Shown here piece by piece: positions 6,717 to 12,794 of a stretch of 12,854 nucleotides of DNA. The notes under the pieces were generated by a model, which ran no database searches, had not been told where the DNA came from, and saw only the letters and a list, made by a program, of their open reading frames with translations. The number at the start of each line of letters is the position of its first letter. The first letter of the stretch is position 1. Made by a program: the position numbers and the translations under genes. This DNA is from JACPNK01 sp964479745 (GTDB lineage: Bacteria; Patescibacteriota; Minisyncoccia; 2-02-FULL-40-12; IGHO2-12-FULL-4): NCBI GenBank assembly GCA_964479745.1, contig CAYZNJ010000017.1, positions 1-12,854 on the forward strand, given 5' to 3'.

Positions 6717-6827
6717 CCCGAACGAAGTCGCAAGGCTATCCAGATAAGTTAAGTGAGGATAGCTATGAAACTTTAATTATTCAGATATGTTTCCCATACG
6801 GACCCGGTAGGGCGACTTCGTACGGGA
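6717..6827 (-). repeat. Intergenic element copy B (paired with copy A at 6209-6327)
   Basis: This fills the space between the CcdA-like gene and the CPxC gene. In transcript order it has an imperfect hairpin (6826-6793; one arm mismatch) containing GAAGTCGC, an A/T-rich stretch ending AAAGTTTC (6774-6767), a 7-bp stem (6757-6763 with 6735-6741), then GCGACTTCGTTCGGG (6731-6717) touching the ATG. The outer 15-bp arms, 6717-6731 and 6812-6826, match at 14 of 15. Its central stem differs in sequence from copy A's but lies at the same place. Confidence 0.7.
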
Positions 6828-6834
6828 CTCATAA

Positions 6835-7617
6835 TCATAAGAAAAAATAAATTGATATCCCCAAAGCGACCATAGCTACACCGCCGCCCAACTTGATAAG
6901 CGAACGCTCCTGCTGCTGCCACTTCTGGGCTTTTTCCACCAAAACTTTATCCGCCGCAATAGTCAGCACGACAAACAACGGCAGAGTTAAAATAATATTG
7001 TAGAAAAAGAGATAACCGAATCCTTTAAGGTAGGTTACTTGATCATGCAGAAGGCCGATGACCATAAGATACGGCCCGCCCATGCATGGAAACTGGCAAA
7101 TCCCCACCAAAGCTCCAAGGGAAAAAGCGGCCGGAATTGACGCCTTATCTATTAGCCGGCTCATTGCCGAATGCGCTGAAGACGGCAATCTTAGTTTGAT
7201 TGGAAACCTTGGGAATAAGTAATTGATGATATTAAGCAACCCAAAAACAATCAGAAGTCCCGCTCCCAGCTTGCCCATAAAATGGGGGGTGTTAAATAAG
7301 TGCAACACTTTCAAAATACCTAACCCGATCAGCAGATAGGCCGCAAATATGCCGACAATGTAAGTTCCGCCGACTTGCAGTATTCTTTTTCTGCCCATTT
7401 GCATGCTGAACAAAAAAGCCACGGTTATCAGCAGAATCGAAAAAGAACAGGGGTGAATGCTGTCCAAAAGAGCCGAAAAAATCACTAACGGTAAAAGCCA
7501 TGTTCCATTTTTACTAATGCTCCAAATCAGTCCGGAAGCAGACGGGTTGTTTCTGAAAAGAATAAGAGCCAAAATTACAGCCGCAACAACTCCAAGTATG
7601 ATCAATAGCTTTTTCAT
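6835..7617 (-). CDS. CcdA/DsbD-like transmembrane thiol-disulfide carrier
   Basis: This protein carries electrons from cytoplasmic thioredoxin across the membrane to oxidised cysteines outside. The 260 residues form about seven hydrophobic segments. The two redox cysteines typical of the family appear as IHPC (C57, first core helix) and GICQFPC (C174 and C178, fourth core helix); the C174 neighbour is extra. An added N-terminal helix (3-21) precedes the core. The length is close to CcdA plus that helix. It starts with ATG at 7617, 22 bp after the DUF1573 stop, so the two are surely co-transcribed, and it ends in TGA. With DUF1573 and CPxC proteins beside it, the likely job is to keep envelope cysteines reduced. 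Cytochrome c maturation is not supported, since no other ccm/ccs gene is present in the window. Confidence 0.88.
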   Translation of the reverse strand: MKKLLIILGVVAAVILALILFRNNPSASGLIWSISKNGTWLLPLVIFSALLDSIHPCSFSILLITVAFLFSMQMGRKRILQVGGTYIVGIFAAYLLIGLGILKVLHLFNTPHFMGKLGAGLLIVFGLLNIINYLFPRFPIKLRLPSSAHSAMSRLIDKASIPAAFSLGALVGICQFPCMGGPYLMVIGLLHDQVTYLKGFGYLFFYNIILTLPLFVVLTIAADKVLVEKAQKWQQQERSLIKLGGGVAMVALGISIYFFL

Positions 7618-7639
7618 TTTTACGACTTTGGCTTCGCGC

Positions 7640-8137
7640 CTACGGCGTTACAACTGCTTTAATTTCCAGCGTAAGCTGGCCGCCGTTTTTGTCTTCGACA
7701 TAGACAAAACGATCTATAGAACCAACGCCGGCCGGACCGTGAGCATTCGGATCGTAAATAACTTCAACAATTCCTAAGTCGCCGGGATTGACAGTTATAT
7801 TTGCATAGTTAATGCCACCCATGCCTTCCATACCGAACGGACCGTAAGTTTTTCCGTTGAGTTTAAAGTTGGCGGCGGTACACATGCAAGAGCTGTATAT
7901 TTTTTTGATATTCACGGGCTGATCAGAGGTATTGTTAACTTCAAAATCATGACCGACTTTGCCTTTGGCCATTGAGATAGTGCCGAAATCAAAATTAACT
8001 TCGTTGCTCTTTAACAAACCTGCGGTTAAATTGGCCTGGCCGCCGTTTTGATTGCCCGCCGGCTGACCCAGCCAGATAAGGCCACCGATAACCACAACAA
8101 TTCCGATAAAAACACTGATAATTATCTTTGTATTCAT
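7640..8137 (-). CDS. DUF1573-domain protein with a CxC motif
   Basis: This 165-residue protein has an N-terminal membrane anchor (5-23) and a low-complexity Gly/Asn linker. An immunoglobulin-like DUF1573 domain follows (about 45-165). Family marks are NFDFGTI (48-54), the conserved cysteine site as SSCMC (82-86, C84 and C86), and the late YDPNAHGPAGVG turn (128-139). The pair of cysteines is a good candidate thiol substrate or metal site on the outer face, and the CcdA-like gene lies 22 bp downstream. ATG at 8137 is the start; the 16 bp before it are A/T-rich with no Shine-Dalgarno site. The exact role is unknown for this family. Confidence 0.87.
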   Translation of the reverse strand: MNTKIIISVFIGIVVVIGGLIWLGQPAGNQNGGQANLTAGLLKSNEVNFDFGTISMAKGKVGHDFEVNNTSDQPVNIKKIYSSCMCTAANFKLNGKTYGPFGMEGMGGINYANITVNPGDLGIVEVIYDPNAHGPAGVGSIDRFVYVEDKNGGQLTLEIKAVVTP

Positions 8138-8162
8138 CGAGTTTAATTTAATTCAATTTAAG

Positions 8163-8190
8163 GACAAAAAATCCCTTTTTCAGGGTTTAA
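8163..8190 (-). terminator. Weak intrinsic terminator or attenuator ahead of the DUF1573 gene
   Basis: The minus strand reads AAACCCT, a GAAAA loop, AGGGA, then TTTTTT. The stem is short (4 strong pairs plus A/T pairs with one bulge) but has a good T-run. It may end transcripts of the small two-cysteine gene or attenuate entry into the DUF1573-CcdA genes. The rest of 8138-8239 holds only weak nested stems (8192-8196 with 8234-8238; 8206-8209 with 8223-8226). Confidence 0.4.
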
Positions 8191-8239
8191 CGACGCAAAA
8201 CACAGGAGTCATTCGACAAGTAACTCAAGGTTAGCGTCT

Positions 8240-8638
8240 TTATATAAATGATGGGCTGTTTTCTCTAAGCGCCAGCCAATTTATAAGCAAATTTTTGCTT
8301 GGCGGAACAAAAGATTCATTAAGAGAAATTTTTGCAGACAGAAGCTGCGGCTCAAGCAGTCGCAAGTTTTTGCGAAAAATAATAAAAAAAGAAAGAGCTA
8401 GCAAGGAAAAAAGAGTAAAGGCAAAACTGTTAACCGGAGTAGCCGTAAAAAATCTGGAAAAAGCGCTTAAATGCGAGGCCGCAAAACTCAAAGGACCTCG
8501 GACCAAAGTACAGTCTCCCGCTGCTTGAAAAGGGCATCCAAGATGTCCCTGCCAAAACATATGATTCATTACAGCCAGCCCAAAACTGGCGGAAAGCAAT
8601 AAAATTATGACCGACAGCGGTATCAAAAGTTTTTTCAT
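8240..8638 (-). CDS. Small two-cysteine membrane protein, unknown
   Basis: This 132-residue protein has an N-terminal membrane or signal helix (3-24), a loop with C35-P-F and C43, a second helix (about 68-88), and a polar tail. The spacing of C35 and C43 could allow a disulfide outside the membrane. I recognise no family. It lies between the DoxX-like gene (46 bp upstream) and the DUF1573 gene (102 bp downstream), in the same orientation. A weak terminator-like hairpin follows. The ATG at 8638 (MKKLL) looks natural for a signal-like start, but no ribosome site is visible. Confidence 0.68.
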   Translation of the reverse strand: MKKLLIPLSVIILLLSASFGLAVMNHMFWQGHLGCPFQAAGDCTLVRGPLSFAASHLSAFSRFFTATPVNSFAFTLFSLLALSFFIIFRKNLRLLEPQLLSAKISLNESFVPPSKNLLINWLALRENSPSFI

Positions 8639-8684
8639 CTGTACTTACAGATTGCCACAATTTAAAATAAAAAACCAGCCTGAC

Positions 8685-9125
8685 TTAAGATTTGCGCCTT
8701 TTTAGAAAACCGTCCAGACCCCAGGCCCGGCCGGCTTGAAAAGCAAAAAGCAAAATAAAAACCAGCAAATAAATTATATGCTCGTCCACCAGAAAAGAAT
8801 GCGGCGCAATATATGGAAACTCTAAAACAGGAAGATAATAGAGTGCCATAAGAAGCGCCCCGCCTGCCGAACTAAGCCTCACGAATATACCCAGAATCAG
8901 AGAAACGCCGACGACAGTCAAACCCCACTCATTCACAAAATTTATCCAGCCGATATTTTGAGCGTTGGCAAACCAATGGAAAAGTCCGGGAAAAGTTTTT
9001 GCGCTTTCAAGGTAACCGGCCGCTGACCAGTTTGAATCTAAAACTTTGGTGACTCCGGCATAAACAAAAAGCCAACCCAAAGTCACGCGCAGAAGAAAAA
9101 TTGAAATTTTTTGAAGTTTATTCAT
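8685..9125 (-). CDS. DoxX/DoxD-like membrane protein
   Basis: This 146-residue four-helix membrane protein (helices near 8-25, 65-83, 86-100 and 115-131) starts with the DoxX-type pattern RVTLGWLFVYAGVTKVLD (13-30) and ends with the family-typical AGRAWGLDGF (131-140). DoxX relatives act in quinone-linked thiosulfate oxidation or in thiol/redox membrane complexes; here only a general envelope-redox role can be inferred from its neighbours. The frame is open 19 codons further up to 9182, but ATG at 9125 is the start because GGAAGGGGGT lies 6 nt before it, an excellent Shine-Dalgarno site. It starts 74 bp after the MFS stop, with a plausible promoter between. Confidence 0.83.
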   Translation of the reverse strand: MNKLQKISIFLLRVTLGWLFVYAGVTKVLDSNWSAAGYLESAKTFPGLFHWFANAQNIGWINFVNEWGLTVVGVSLILGIFVRLSSAGGALLMALYYLPVLEFPYIAPHSFLVDEHIIYLLVFILLFAFQAGRAWGLDGFLKRRKS

Positions 9126-9130
9126 GGTAC

Positions 9131-9153
9131 ACCCCCTTCCAATGATTTTACCA
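9131..9153 (-). promoter_or_regulatory. Extended -10 promoter and Shine-Dalgarno site of the DoxX-like gene
   Basis: The minus strand has TGG directly before TAAAAT (-10 at 9145-9150), an extended -10. No good -35 is seen. The transcript would begin near 9138 and carry GGAAGGGGGT (9131-9140 region) 6 nt before the ATG. This could start the thiol-redox cluster separately from the MFS gene. Confidence 0.45.
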
Positions 9154-9199
9154 CACAACCACTTTGAGCCGCCACCAGGCATGCATTATCGTCAGGGCT

Positions 9200-10387
9200 T
9201 TAGGCCGTTTTCAGCCTGCTTGAAAATAAGAATAAAAGAATTGCCGCCGCTCCCGCCATCGCCGCACCGAAGAAAAACGGCGTCTGCGGACCGAAACGAT
9301 CCCAAAGAAATCCGGCAAAAAAACTTGCCGGCAGAGCCGTCAAGCCTATCGTCATGCCATAAATGCCGAAAGCTTTTCCGCGGTGTTCTGTACCGACAAT
9401 ATCCGCCAGCAACGCGCGCGAGACTCCTTCACTGGTAGCATAGTAAACGCCGTAGAATCCGTAGAGGAACCAAACCAACAGCGCGCGGGAAGCCAGCGCG
9501 AATCCAAGATACACCAAAGCATAAGCAGACCAGCCTATCAGCATCGCGGGGATGCGTCCGATCTTATCCGACAAAGTTCCGAACGGAACAGCCAGCAGCG
9601 CATAAACCAAATTGAAAATGGCGATGACAAGCGGTATTTCAAGCAAAGTAACACCGAGATTCTTGGCCCGCAGAATTAAAAACGCATCCGATGAATTGCC
9701 GAGCGTAAAAATAACTGTGATGAAAATAAAAAGATAAAATGAGCGCGGCAGCAGGCCGAGCGTTCCCGCCGTCCCGGCCTTATCAACCGCGACTTTCGGC
9801 AGCTCTTTCACCTTCAAGACAAGAACAGCAAGCGTAACAACCAGCGGAACGGCGGTAAAAAACAAGATGTTGCGATAAATCGCAGAACTGTTCTGAAAAA
9901 GATAGAGAAGACCGAAGAGAATTAAAGGGCCGGCCACCGAACCCAGAGTGTCAAGCATTCTGGCAATGCCGAAACTTCTGCCTCGTTTGCTTTTTTCAGC
10001 CGAACCGGCAATTAAAACGTCTTTCGGCGGGTCTTTTATGCCCTTGCCCGCGCCATCCACTAAGCGCAGGCCCAACACCGAACCAACCCCGGTAAAAAAG
10101 ACCAGAAACAGCCGGCCGATCATGGAAAGAAAATAGCCCAGGAAAATAATCGGCTTTTGTTTTCCGAATTTATCCGAGAGAAACCCGGAAGCGACTTTGC
10201 AAAGATTAGCGCTGGCGGCCACCACTCCTTCAGCAATACCGACCAAAGTATTGTTGAAACCCAAAATACTCGTGAGGTAAACCGGCAGAATCGGCGAAAA
10301 AATATCCTGGCTGATGCCGCCGAAAAAACTCAAAAGGCCGACAAAAAACACATTGCCGGAAACTTTTTTCTTTTTCTGTTCCTCCAT
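9200..10387 (-). CDS. Major facilitator superfamily transporter
   Basis: This 395-residue inner-membrane transporter has about twelve helices, moving a small solute, probably by proton exchange. MFS motif A appears as GFLSDKFGKQKP (68-79) after the second helix, and a weaker counterpart, FGTLSDKIGRIP, lies in the second half. RLVDGAGKGIKDPPKDVLIA (108-127) is a conserved stretch of an MFS subgroup often annotated as a drug-efflux or permease-like protein; the substrate cannot be told from sequence. It starts at ATG 10387, with TATAAT ending 9 bp upstream. It is separated from TspO by 158 bp and from the DoxX-like gene by 74 bp. No metal-binding residues stand out, so a link to the metal operon is only positional. 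Confidence 0.88.
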   Translation of the reverse strand: MEEQKKKKVSGNVFFVGLLSFFGGISQDIFSPILPVYLTSILGFNNTLVGIAEGVVAASANLCKVASGFLSDKFGKQKPIIFLGYFLSMIGRLFLVFFTGVGSVLGLRLVDGAGKGIKDPPKDVLIAGSAEKSKRGRSFGIARMLDTLGSVAGPLILFGLLYLFQNSSAIYRNILFFTAVPLVVTLAVLVLKVKELPKVAVDKAGTAGTLGLLPRSFYLFIFITVIFTLGNSSDAFLILRAKNLGVTLLEIPLVIAIFNLVYALLAVPFGTLSDKIGRIPAMLIGWSAYALVYLGFALASRALLVWFLYGFYGVYYATSEGVSRALLADIVGTEHRGKAFGIYGMTIGLTALPASFFAGFLWDRFGPQTPFFFGAAMAGAAAILLFLFSSRLKTA

Positions 10388-10545
10388 AACTTTAAAATTA
10401 TAACTTTAAATAAGTAAAAATGGAATAAAAAAACCGCCCTTTGCCCAAACTTTTAACGCGCATAACGCCTGCTCCGTTTTTTTAAATGCAACAAAAATAC
10501 ATTACATCTTTAAGATAAACTTGTCAACCTACTTCGGGGTTATTT
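10388..10545 (-). promoter_or_regulatory. Intergenic region upstream of the MFS gene with possible promoters
   Basis: On the minus strand a perfect TATAAT (10397-10402) ends 9 bp before the MFS ATG. Its -35 is poor, so it is either weak or helped by a regulator; the message would be nearly leaderless. Further up, a perfect TTGACA lies just after the TspO stop, but its partner 17 bp on (TAATGT) is weak. A G-rich segment followed by seven Ts lies between but forms no convincing hairpin. No RNA gene or reading frame is seen. Confidence 0.45.
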
Positions 10546-11031
10546 TTAATTTAGCACCCAGATTGAGAAATTCAGATACACCGCAAAACTGACCCAAAGA
10601 ATATACGGCACGAGAAGCCAAGCGGCCGTTTTGGAAACTTTGGCAAATGTAAAAATAGTCAGAACAATCGCCGCCCACAAAAGCGCAATAATCGCAAGCG
10701 CGCCGCCGATTGAGTGAGCCCCGAAAAAGACAGGCGACCAAATTGCGTTTAAGACCAGTTGAGCCGCAAACAGCCAAAGAGCCTTGGTTTTGTTGCGAGT
10801 TTTGTCCCGAGCTCCGTCGAAAGACCATACCAGCCACAACGAGATGCCCATCAAAAAATATAAAATCACCCAAACCGGGCCAAACACCCAGCCAGGCGGG
10901 TTAAGAGCGGGCTTAGTGAGACCAGAATACCAAGTTGTAATTTCAGAGCTGGTCACAAATGACCCGATGATACCAGCAAACTCAGAGACGGCCACAGCAA
11001 TAACAAGCTTTAAAGTGTTACTCGGTTTCAT
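10546..11031 (-). CDS. tspO: TspO/MBR family membrane protein
   Basis: This 161-residue five-helix membrane protein belongs to the translocator-protein family, which binds porphyrins and related hydrophobic ligands and is tied to oxidative or tetrapyrrole stress. Family marks are all present: WYSGLTKPALNPPGWVFGPV (34-53), a short helix-2 stretch around YFLMGISLWLVW, NAIWSP (95-100), and the C-terminal PYILWVSFAVYLN (142-154). The length is typical for bacterial members. ATG at 11031 opens the frame, 51 bp after the small membrane protein gene, so an operon with it is likely. No Shine-Dalgarno site is visible. Confidence 0.93.
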   Translation of the reverse strand: MKPSNTLKLVIAVAVSEFAGIIGSFVTSSEITTWYSGLTKPALNPPGWVFGPVWVILYFLMGISLWLVWSFDGARDKTRNKTKALWLFAAQLVLNAIWSPVFFGAHSIGGALAIIALLWAAIVLTIFTFAKVSKTAAWLLVPYILWVSFAVYLNFSIWVLN

Positions 11032-11082
11032 GATATTTAAGATTTGGGTAGTCTTTTAGAGCACGCCCAGCCTGTTCCAACC

Positions 11083-11283
11083 TTAAGATTTACCGTTTAG
11101 ATACTTGCTGGCGATGCTCAAGGCGAATGAGGTCAAAATAACGATAACAGTCGTGAACAGAAGTTTTAACAAAATAACGTTCGGGCCATTGCTCGTGGGA
11201 GAGGTAGTTAAAACCAACAGCATTCCGATAACAGAGAAAGCGACGGACGCCCAGACGAAAACTTTTGTAGCTATTTTTTGCAT
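11083..11283 (-). CDS. Two-helix small membrane protein, unknown
   Basis: This 66-residue protein has two hydrophobic helices (about 8-26 and 36-58) joined by a Ser/Thr/Pro/Asn turn, with positive ends. It contains no cysteines or recognised motifs. A good promoter sits directly upstream, which supports it as a real gene. The ATG at 11283 begins 6 bp after the -10. It is the first gene of the presumed unit leading to tspO. The function is unknown. Confidence 0.65.
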   Translation of the reverse strand: MQKIATKVFVWASVAFSVIGMLLVLTTSPTSNGPNVILLKLLFTTVIVILTSFALSIASKYLNGKS

Positions 11284-11289
11284 AGTGTA

Positions 11290-11317
11290 AGTATATCAAC
11301 TAAAATACCGTCTTCAA
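11290..11317 (-). promoter_or_regulatory. Promoter of the two-helix protein and probably tspO
   Basis: On the minus strand, TTGAAG (11312-11317, 4 of 6) and TATACT (11290-11295, 5 of 6) are separated by 16 bp. Only 6 bp lie between the -10 and the ATG (11281-11283), so the message should begin at the start codon (leaderless). Confidence 0.6.
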
Positions 11318-11334
11318 AATCCGAGCCTGCCCCG

Positions 11335-11353
11335 TACCGAGCTTGCTCCGGTA
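11335..11353. repeat. Imperfect hairpin TACCG-AGC/GCT-CGGTA
   Basis: Arms 11335-11342 and 11345-11353 pair over 8 bp with one bulged base. It lies in the gene-free stretch upstream of the two-helix gene and just outside that gene's -35. No T-run follows on either strand. Confidence 0.5.
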
Positions 11354-11387
11354 TAGTATTTGGACACGATACAGCTTTGTTAGTTTT

Positions 11388-11415
11388 CCAATACGCCACC
11401 CGGGTGGCGTATTGG
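11388..11415. repeat. Perfect 28-bp palindrome
   Basis: The arm CCAATACGCCACCC (11388-11401) is followed with no spacer by its exact reverse complement. On the minus strand it lies 10 bp after the short mini-ORF made by the duplicated NYN start. No T-run follows. As DNA it could bind a dimeric protein; as RNA the tight turn would need a few opened bases. Confidence 0.8.
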
Positions 11416-11429
11416 AGTTCCTCATAAAA

Positions 11430-11466
11430 TTCCCTTCATTTTCTCACTTTTTTCCTTAAATATCAA
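11430..11466 (-). repeat. Copy of the NYN gene's start region
   Basis: This matches 12103-12139 at 33 of 37 bases. On the minus strand it reads through the same leader to ATG AAG GGA, then ATT TTA TGA, so only a five-codon peptide is possible. Either a NYN-like gene was lost here, leaving its front, or the leader itself is a repeated functional piece. Confidence 0.65.
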
Positions 11467-11512
11467 AGACTCACAGAGGCGGGCTTTGGGAAATCAAAGC
11501 TGTGGATAATCA

Positions 11513-11541
11513 TTGATTTTTAATTTTGAATATGCTAATAT
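11513..11541 (+). promoter_or_regulatory. Possible plus-strand promoter in a gene-free stretch
   Basis: TTGATT (11513-11518, 4 of 6) and TAATAT (11536-11541, 4 of 6) are 17 bp apart. Transcription would begin near 11548 and meet a strong terminator 10-50 bp later. No open reading frame follows. Confidence 0.4.
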
Positions 11542-11556
11542 GATGGCATCACTACG

Positions 11557-11605
11557 AAAAGGACCCTTATACAGTTCTGCTGTATCGGGGGCCTTTTTAT
11601 TTTTG
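11557..11605. terminator. Strong bidirectional intrinsic terminator after the NYN gene
   Basis: The long hairpin 11557-11597 pairs AAAAGG with CCTTTT, CCC with GGG and ATACAG with CTGTAT around a 5-nt loop. On the plus strand it is followed by TTTTTATTTTT. On the minus strand it starts right at the NYN stop codon (TAA, 11597-11599) and ends in TTTT, so it can serve that gene too. Confidence 0.75.
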
Positions 11606-12112
11606 GTCTATTTTAGACCTAACTCCGTCAATATATGTTATCTTAGCGTTTGTCCTTTTAAGTAGTATCGAGCAACGATTGCTCGGAGACAAAATCGTTA
11701 AAAGTTTGTCTTTTTCTTGAAGAAATTTCACCAGACTCGCATAATCACCGTCGCTTGAAACAATTACGGCCTTTTTAAAATTATTTTCATAAGTATCACG
11801 TGCAACTTGCAGAACAAGGTCCGCGTCACAGTTACCTTTTGCCTTCCCCTCACCGTCATAGGTTGTTTCTTTAAAGACTAGGGTAAAACCCACCTCCTGA
11901 AGATAGGTATAAAGATCTTTATACTTTGGTATCAAACCAAGAAAGAGATAGGCGCGTTTAACTCCATATTTGTTGTTTAGCCATAAACGCAGTCGCTTAT
12001 AATCAAGTCTCCAACCCAAATCGGCTACGCCCTTGTGAAGATTAGCGCCATCAATGTATGCAAAGTTGTTATCTTCTGGACTCACTATTTTGATTTCAAA
12101 ATTTCCCTTCAT
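11597..12112 (-). CDS. NYN-domain (PIN-like, LabA/DUF88) protein
   Basis: This is a probable metal-dependent ribonuclease of the NYN branch of PIN-like folds. Family marks are FAYIDGANL near the front (first acidic residue D), KGNCDADLVLQV in the middle, AVIVSSDGDYASLVKFL, and the late strand ITYID; the three sets of aspartates form the usual active site. I chose ATG at 12112 (171 residues) because the domain begins about 17 residues later. An in-frame TTG at 12139 adds 9 residues and has GGAG 6 nt upstream, so it is a real alternative. The front of this gene is duplicated at 11430-11466. The target RNA is unknown. The gene ends at a strong terminator. Confidence 0.85.
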   Translation of the reverse strand: MKGNFEIKIVSPEDNNFAYIDGANLHKGVADLGWRLDYKRLRLWLNNKYGVKRAYLFLGLIPKYKDLYTYLQEVGFTLVFKETTYDGEGKAKGNCDADLVLQVARDTYENNFKKAVIVSSDGDYASLVKFLQEKDKLLTILSPSNRCSILLKRTNAKITYIDGVRSKIDQK

Positions 12113-12135
12113 CTTCTCACTTTTCCCCTTAAAAA

Positions 12136-12162
12136 TCAACGGCCGCTCCGCTTGACCGTTGA
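12136..12162. repeat. Hairpin over the alternative NYN start
   Basis: The arms TCAACGG (12136-12142) and CCGTTGA (12156-12162) enclose a 13-nt loop. The possible Shine-Dalgarno GGAG for the TTG start lies in that loop, and the TTG itself lies in an arm. It could influence which start is used, or be another of the short palindromes scattered between these genes. Confidence 0.5.
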
Positions 12163-12178
12163 CTAAAAAGTTTAGTTG

Positions 12179-12207
12179 GAAAAAGAAAAGCCGAGTTTAG
12201 CTCGACT
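12179..12207 (-). terminator. Intrinsic terminator of the kinase-like gene
   Basis: On the minus strand GTCGAG and CTCGGC (12202-12207 and 12191-12196) form a 6-bp stem with a 5-nt loop containing the stop codon, followed by TTTTCTTTTT. The terminator thus overlaps the end of the gene. Confidence 0.62.
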
Positions 12208-12724
12208 TTGCCTTTTTTATTAATTCTTCGACAACTTGCCCTAAACCTCTATTCCCGTCAACAACTGCAGCGCCCTTTTTTTGCATGTCATCTTCCCACC
12301 AATCTTTCCAAGTCATTATCCAGTCTTGAACTTCAGCTGTTCTTCCAAAGTCGTTTTCCCTACGCATAGTCAAGCGGTGCCGCATTGTTTCCGGACTAAC
12401 TTTCAACAAAATCACTAAGTCAAAAAAGGGCAAGATCTCATCCATATTTGAAGCGCTACCGCAGTAGAAAGCTAACTGGCTGAGTTCACTAGAGATAATG
12501 GATTTAAGTTTATCTTTGTCACAAATCCAGTCCATTTCTGCTACCTTTTCCAGATTGCTGTTATCATGGCCAACAACAGGTTTTCCGGTCTTTTTATTAA
12601 TCATTGCAAACAAACCAGGAAGGTCATCCATGTCATAAGCTTTATAACCAAGTTTGTTTAACTTTTTACTGATTACCGTTTTGCCGACACCGGAAATTCC
12701 TGTAACAAGAATAGACTTTTTCAT
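12197..12724 (-). CDS. P-loop kinase-like ATPase
   Basis: This 175-residue P-loop protein of the nucleotide/shikimate-kinase type has Walker A GISGVGKT at residues 9-16. A DMDDLPG segment follows where kinases of this fold often bind substrate, and a basic lid-like stretch RHRLTMRREND lies later. The strand LVILLKV may carry the second nucleotide-contact region. The substrate is not evident. The frame is open to TTG at 12754, with ATG also at 12730, but ATG at 12724 is preferred: AGGA lies 5 nt upstream and MKKSILVTG is the natural beginning of the first strand. A good promoter precedes it and a terminator overlaps its end, so it is probably transcribed alone. Confidence 0.8.
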   Translation of the reverse strand: MKKSILVTGISGVGKTVISKKLNKLGYKAYDMDDLPGLFAMINKKTGKPVVGHDNSNLEKVAEMDWICDKDKLKSIISSELSQLAFYCGSASNMDEILPFFDLVILLKVSPETMRHRLTMRRENDFGRTAEVQDWIMTWKDWWEDDMQKKGAAVVDGNRGLGQVVEELIKKAKSS

Positions 12725-12765
12725 TTGCATCCTATTTTTGACTTTAACTAACAAGAATCAATCAC

Positions 12766-12794
12766 ACAATAACACGAAAACTGTACTGTGTCAA
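12766..12794 (-). promoter_or_regulatory. Promoter of the kinase-like gene
   Basis: On the minus strand a perfect TTGACA (12789-12794) and TATTGT (12766-12771, 4 of 6) are 17 bp apart. The transcript would begin near 12759 and carry a leader of about 35 nt with AGGA before the ATG. This contrasts with the leaderless arrangement at csoR. Beyond it, 12795-12854 shows no gene. Confidence 0.65.

Noticed and set aside
6209..6827. CRISPR array
   Set aside because: Repeats are inverted pairs, only two units, with no spacers of uniform size and no cas genes.
7618..7639. Third copy of the GAAGTCGC element between DUF1573 and CcdA-like genes
   Set aside because: Only short pieces resemble it (GCGAAG, AAGTCG) and the region is 22 bp, too small for the shared layout.
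9126..9182. Upstream extension of the DoxX-like gene
   Set aside because: The added residues are not family-like, and the strong Shine-Dalgarno site fits only the ATG at 9125.
10428..10500. Riboswitch upstream of the MFS gene
   Set aside because: The G-rich stretch and T-run form no convincing stem and match no riboswitch consensus I know.
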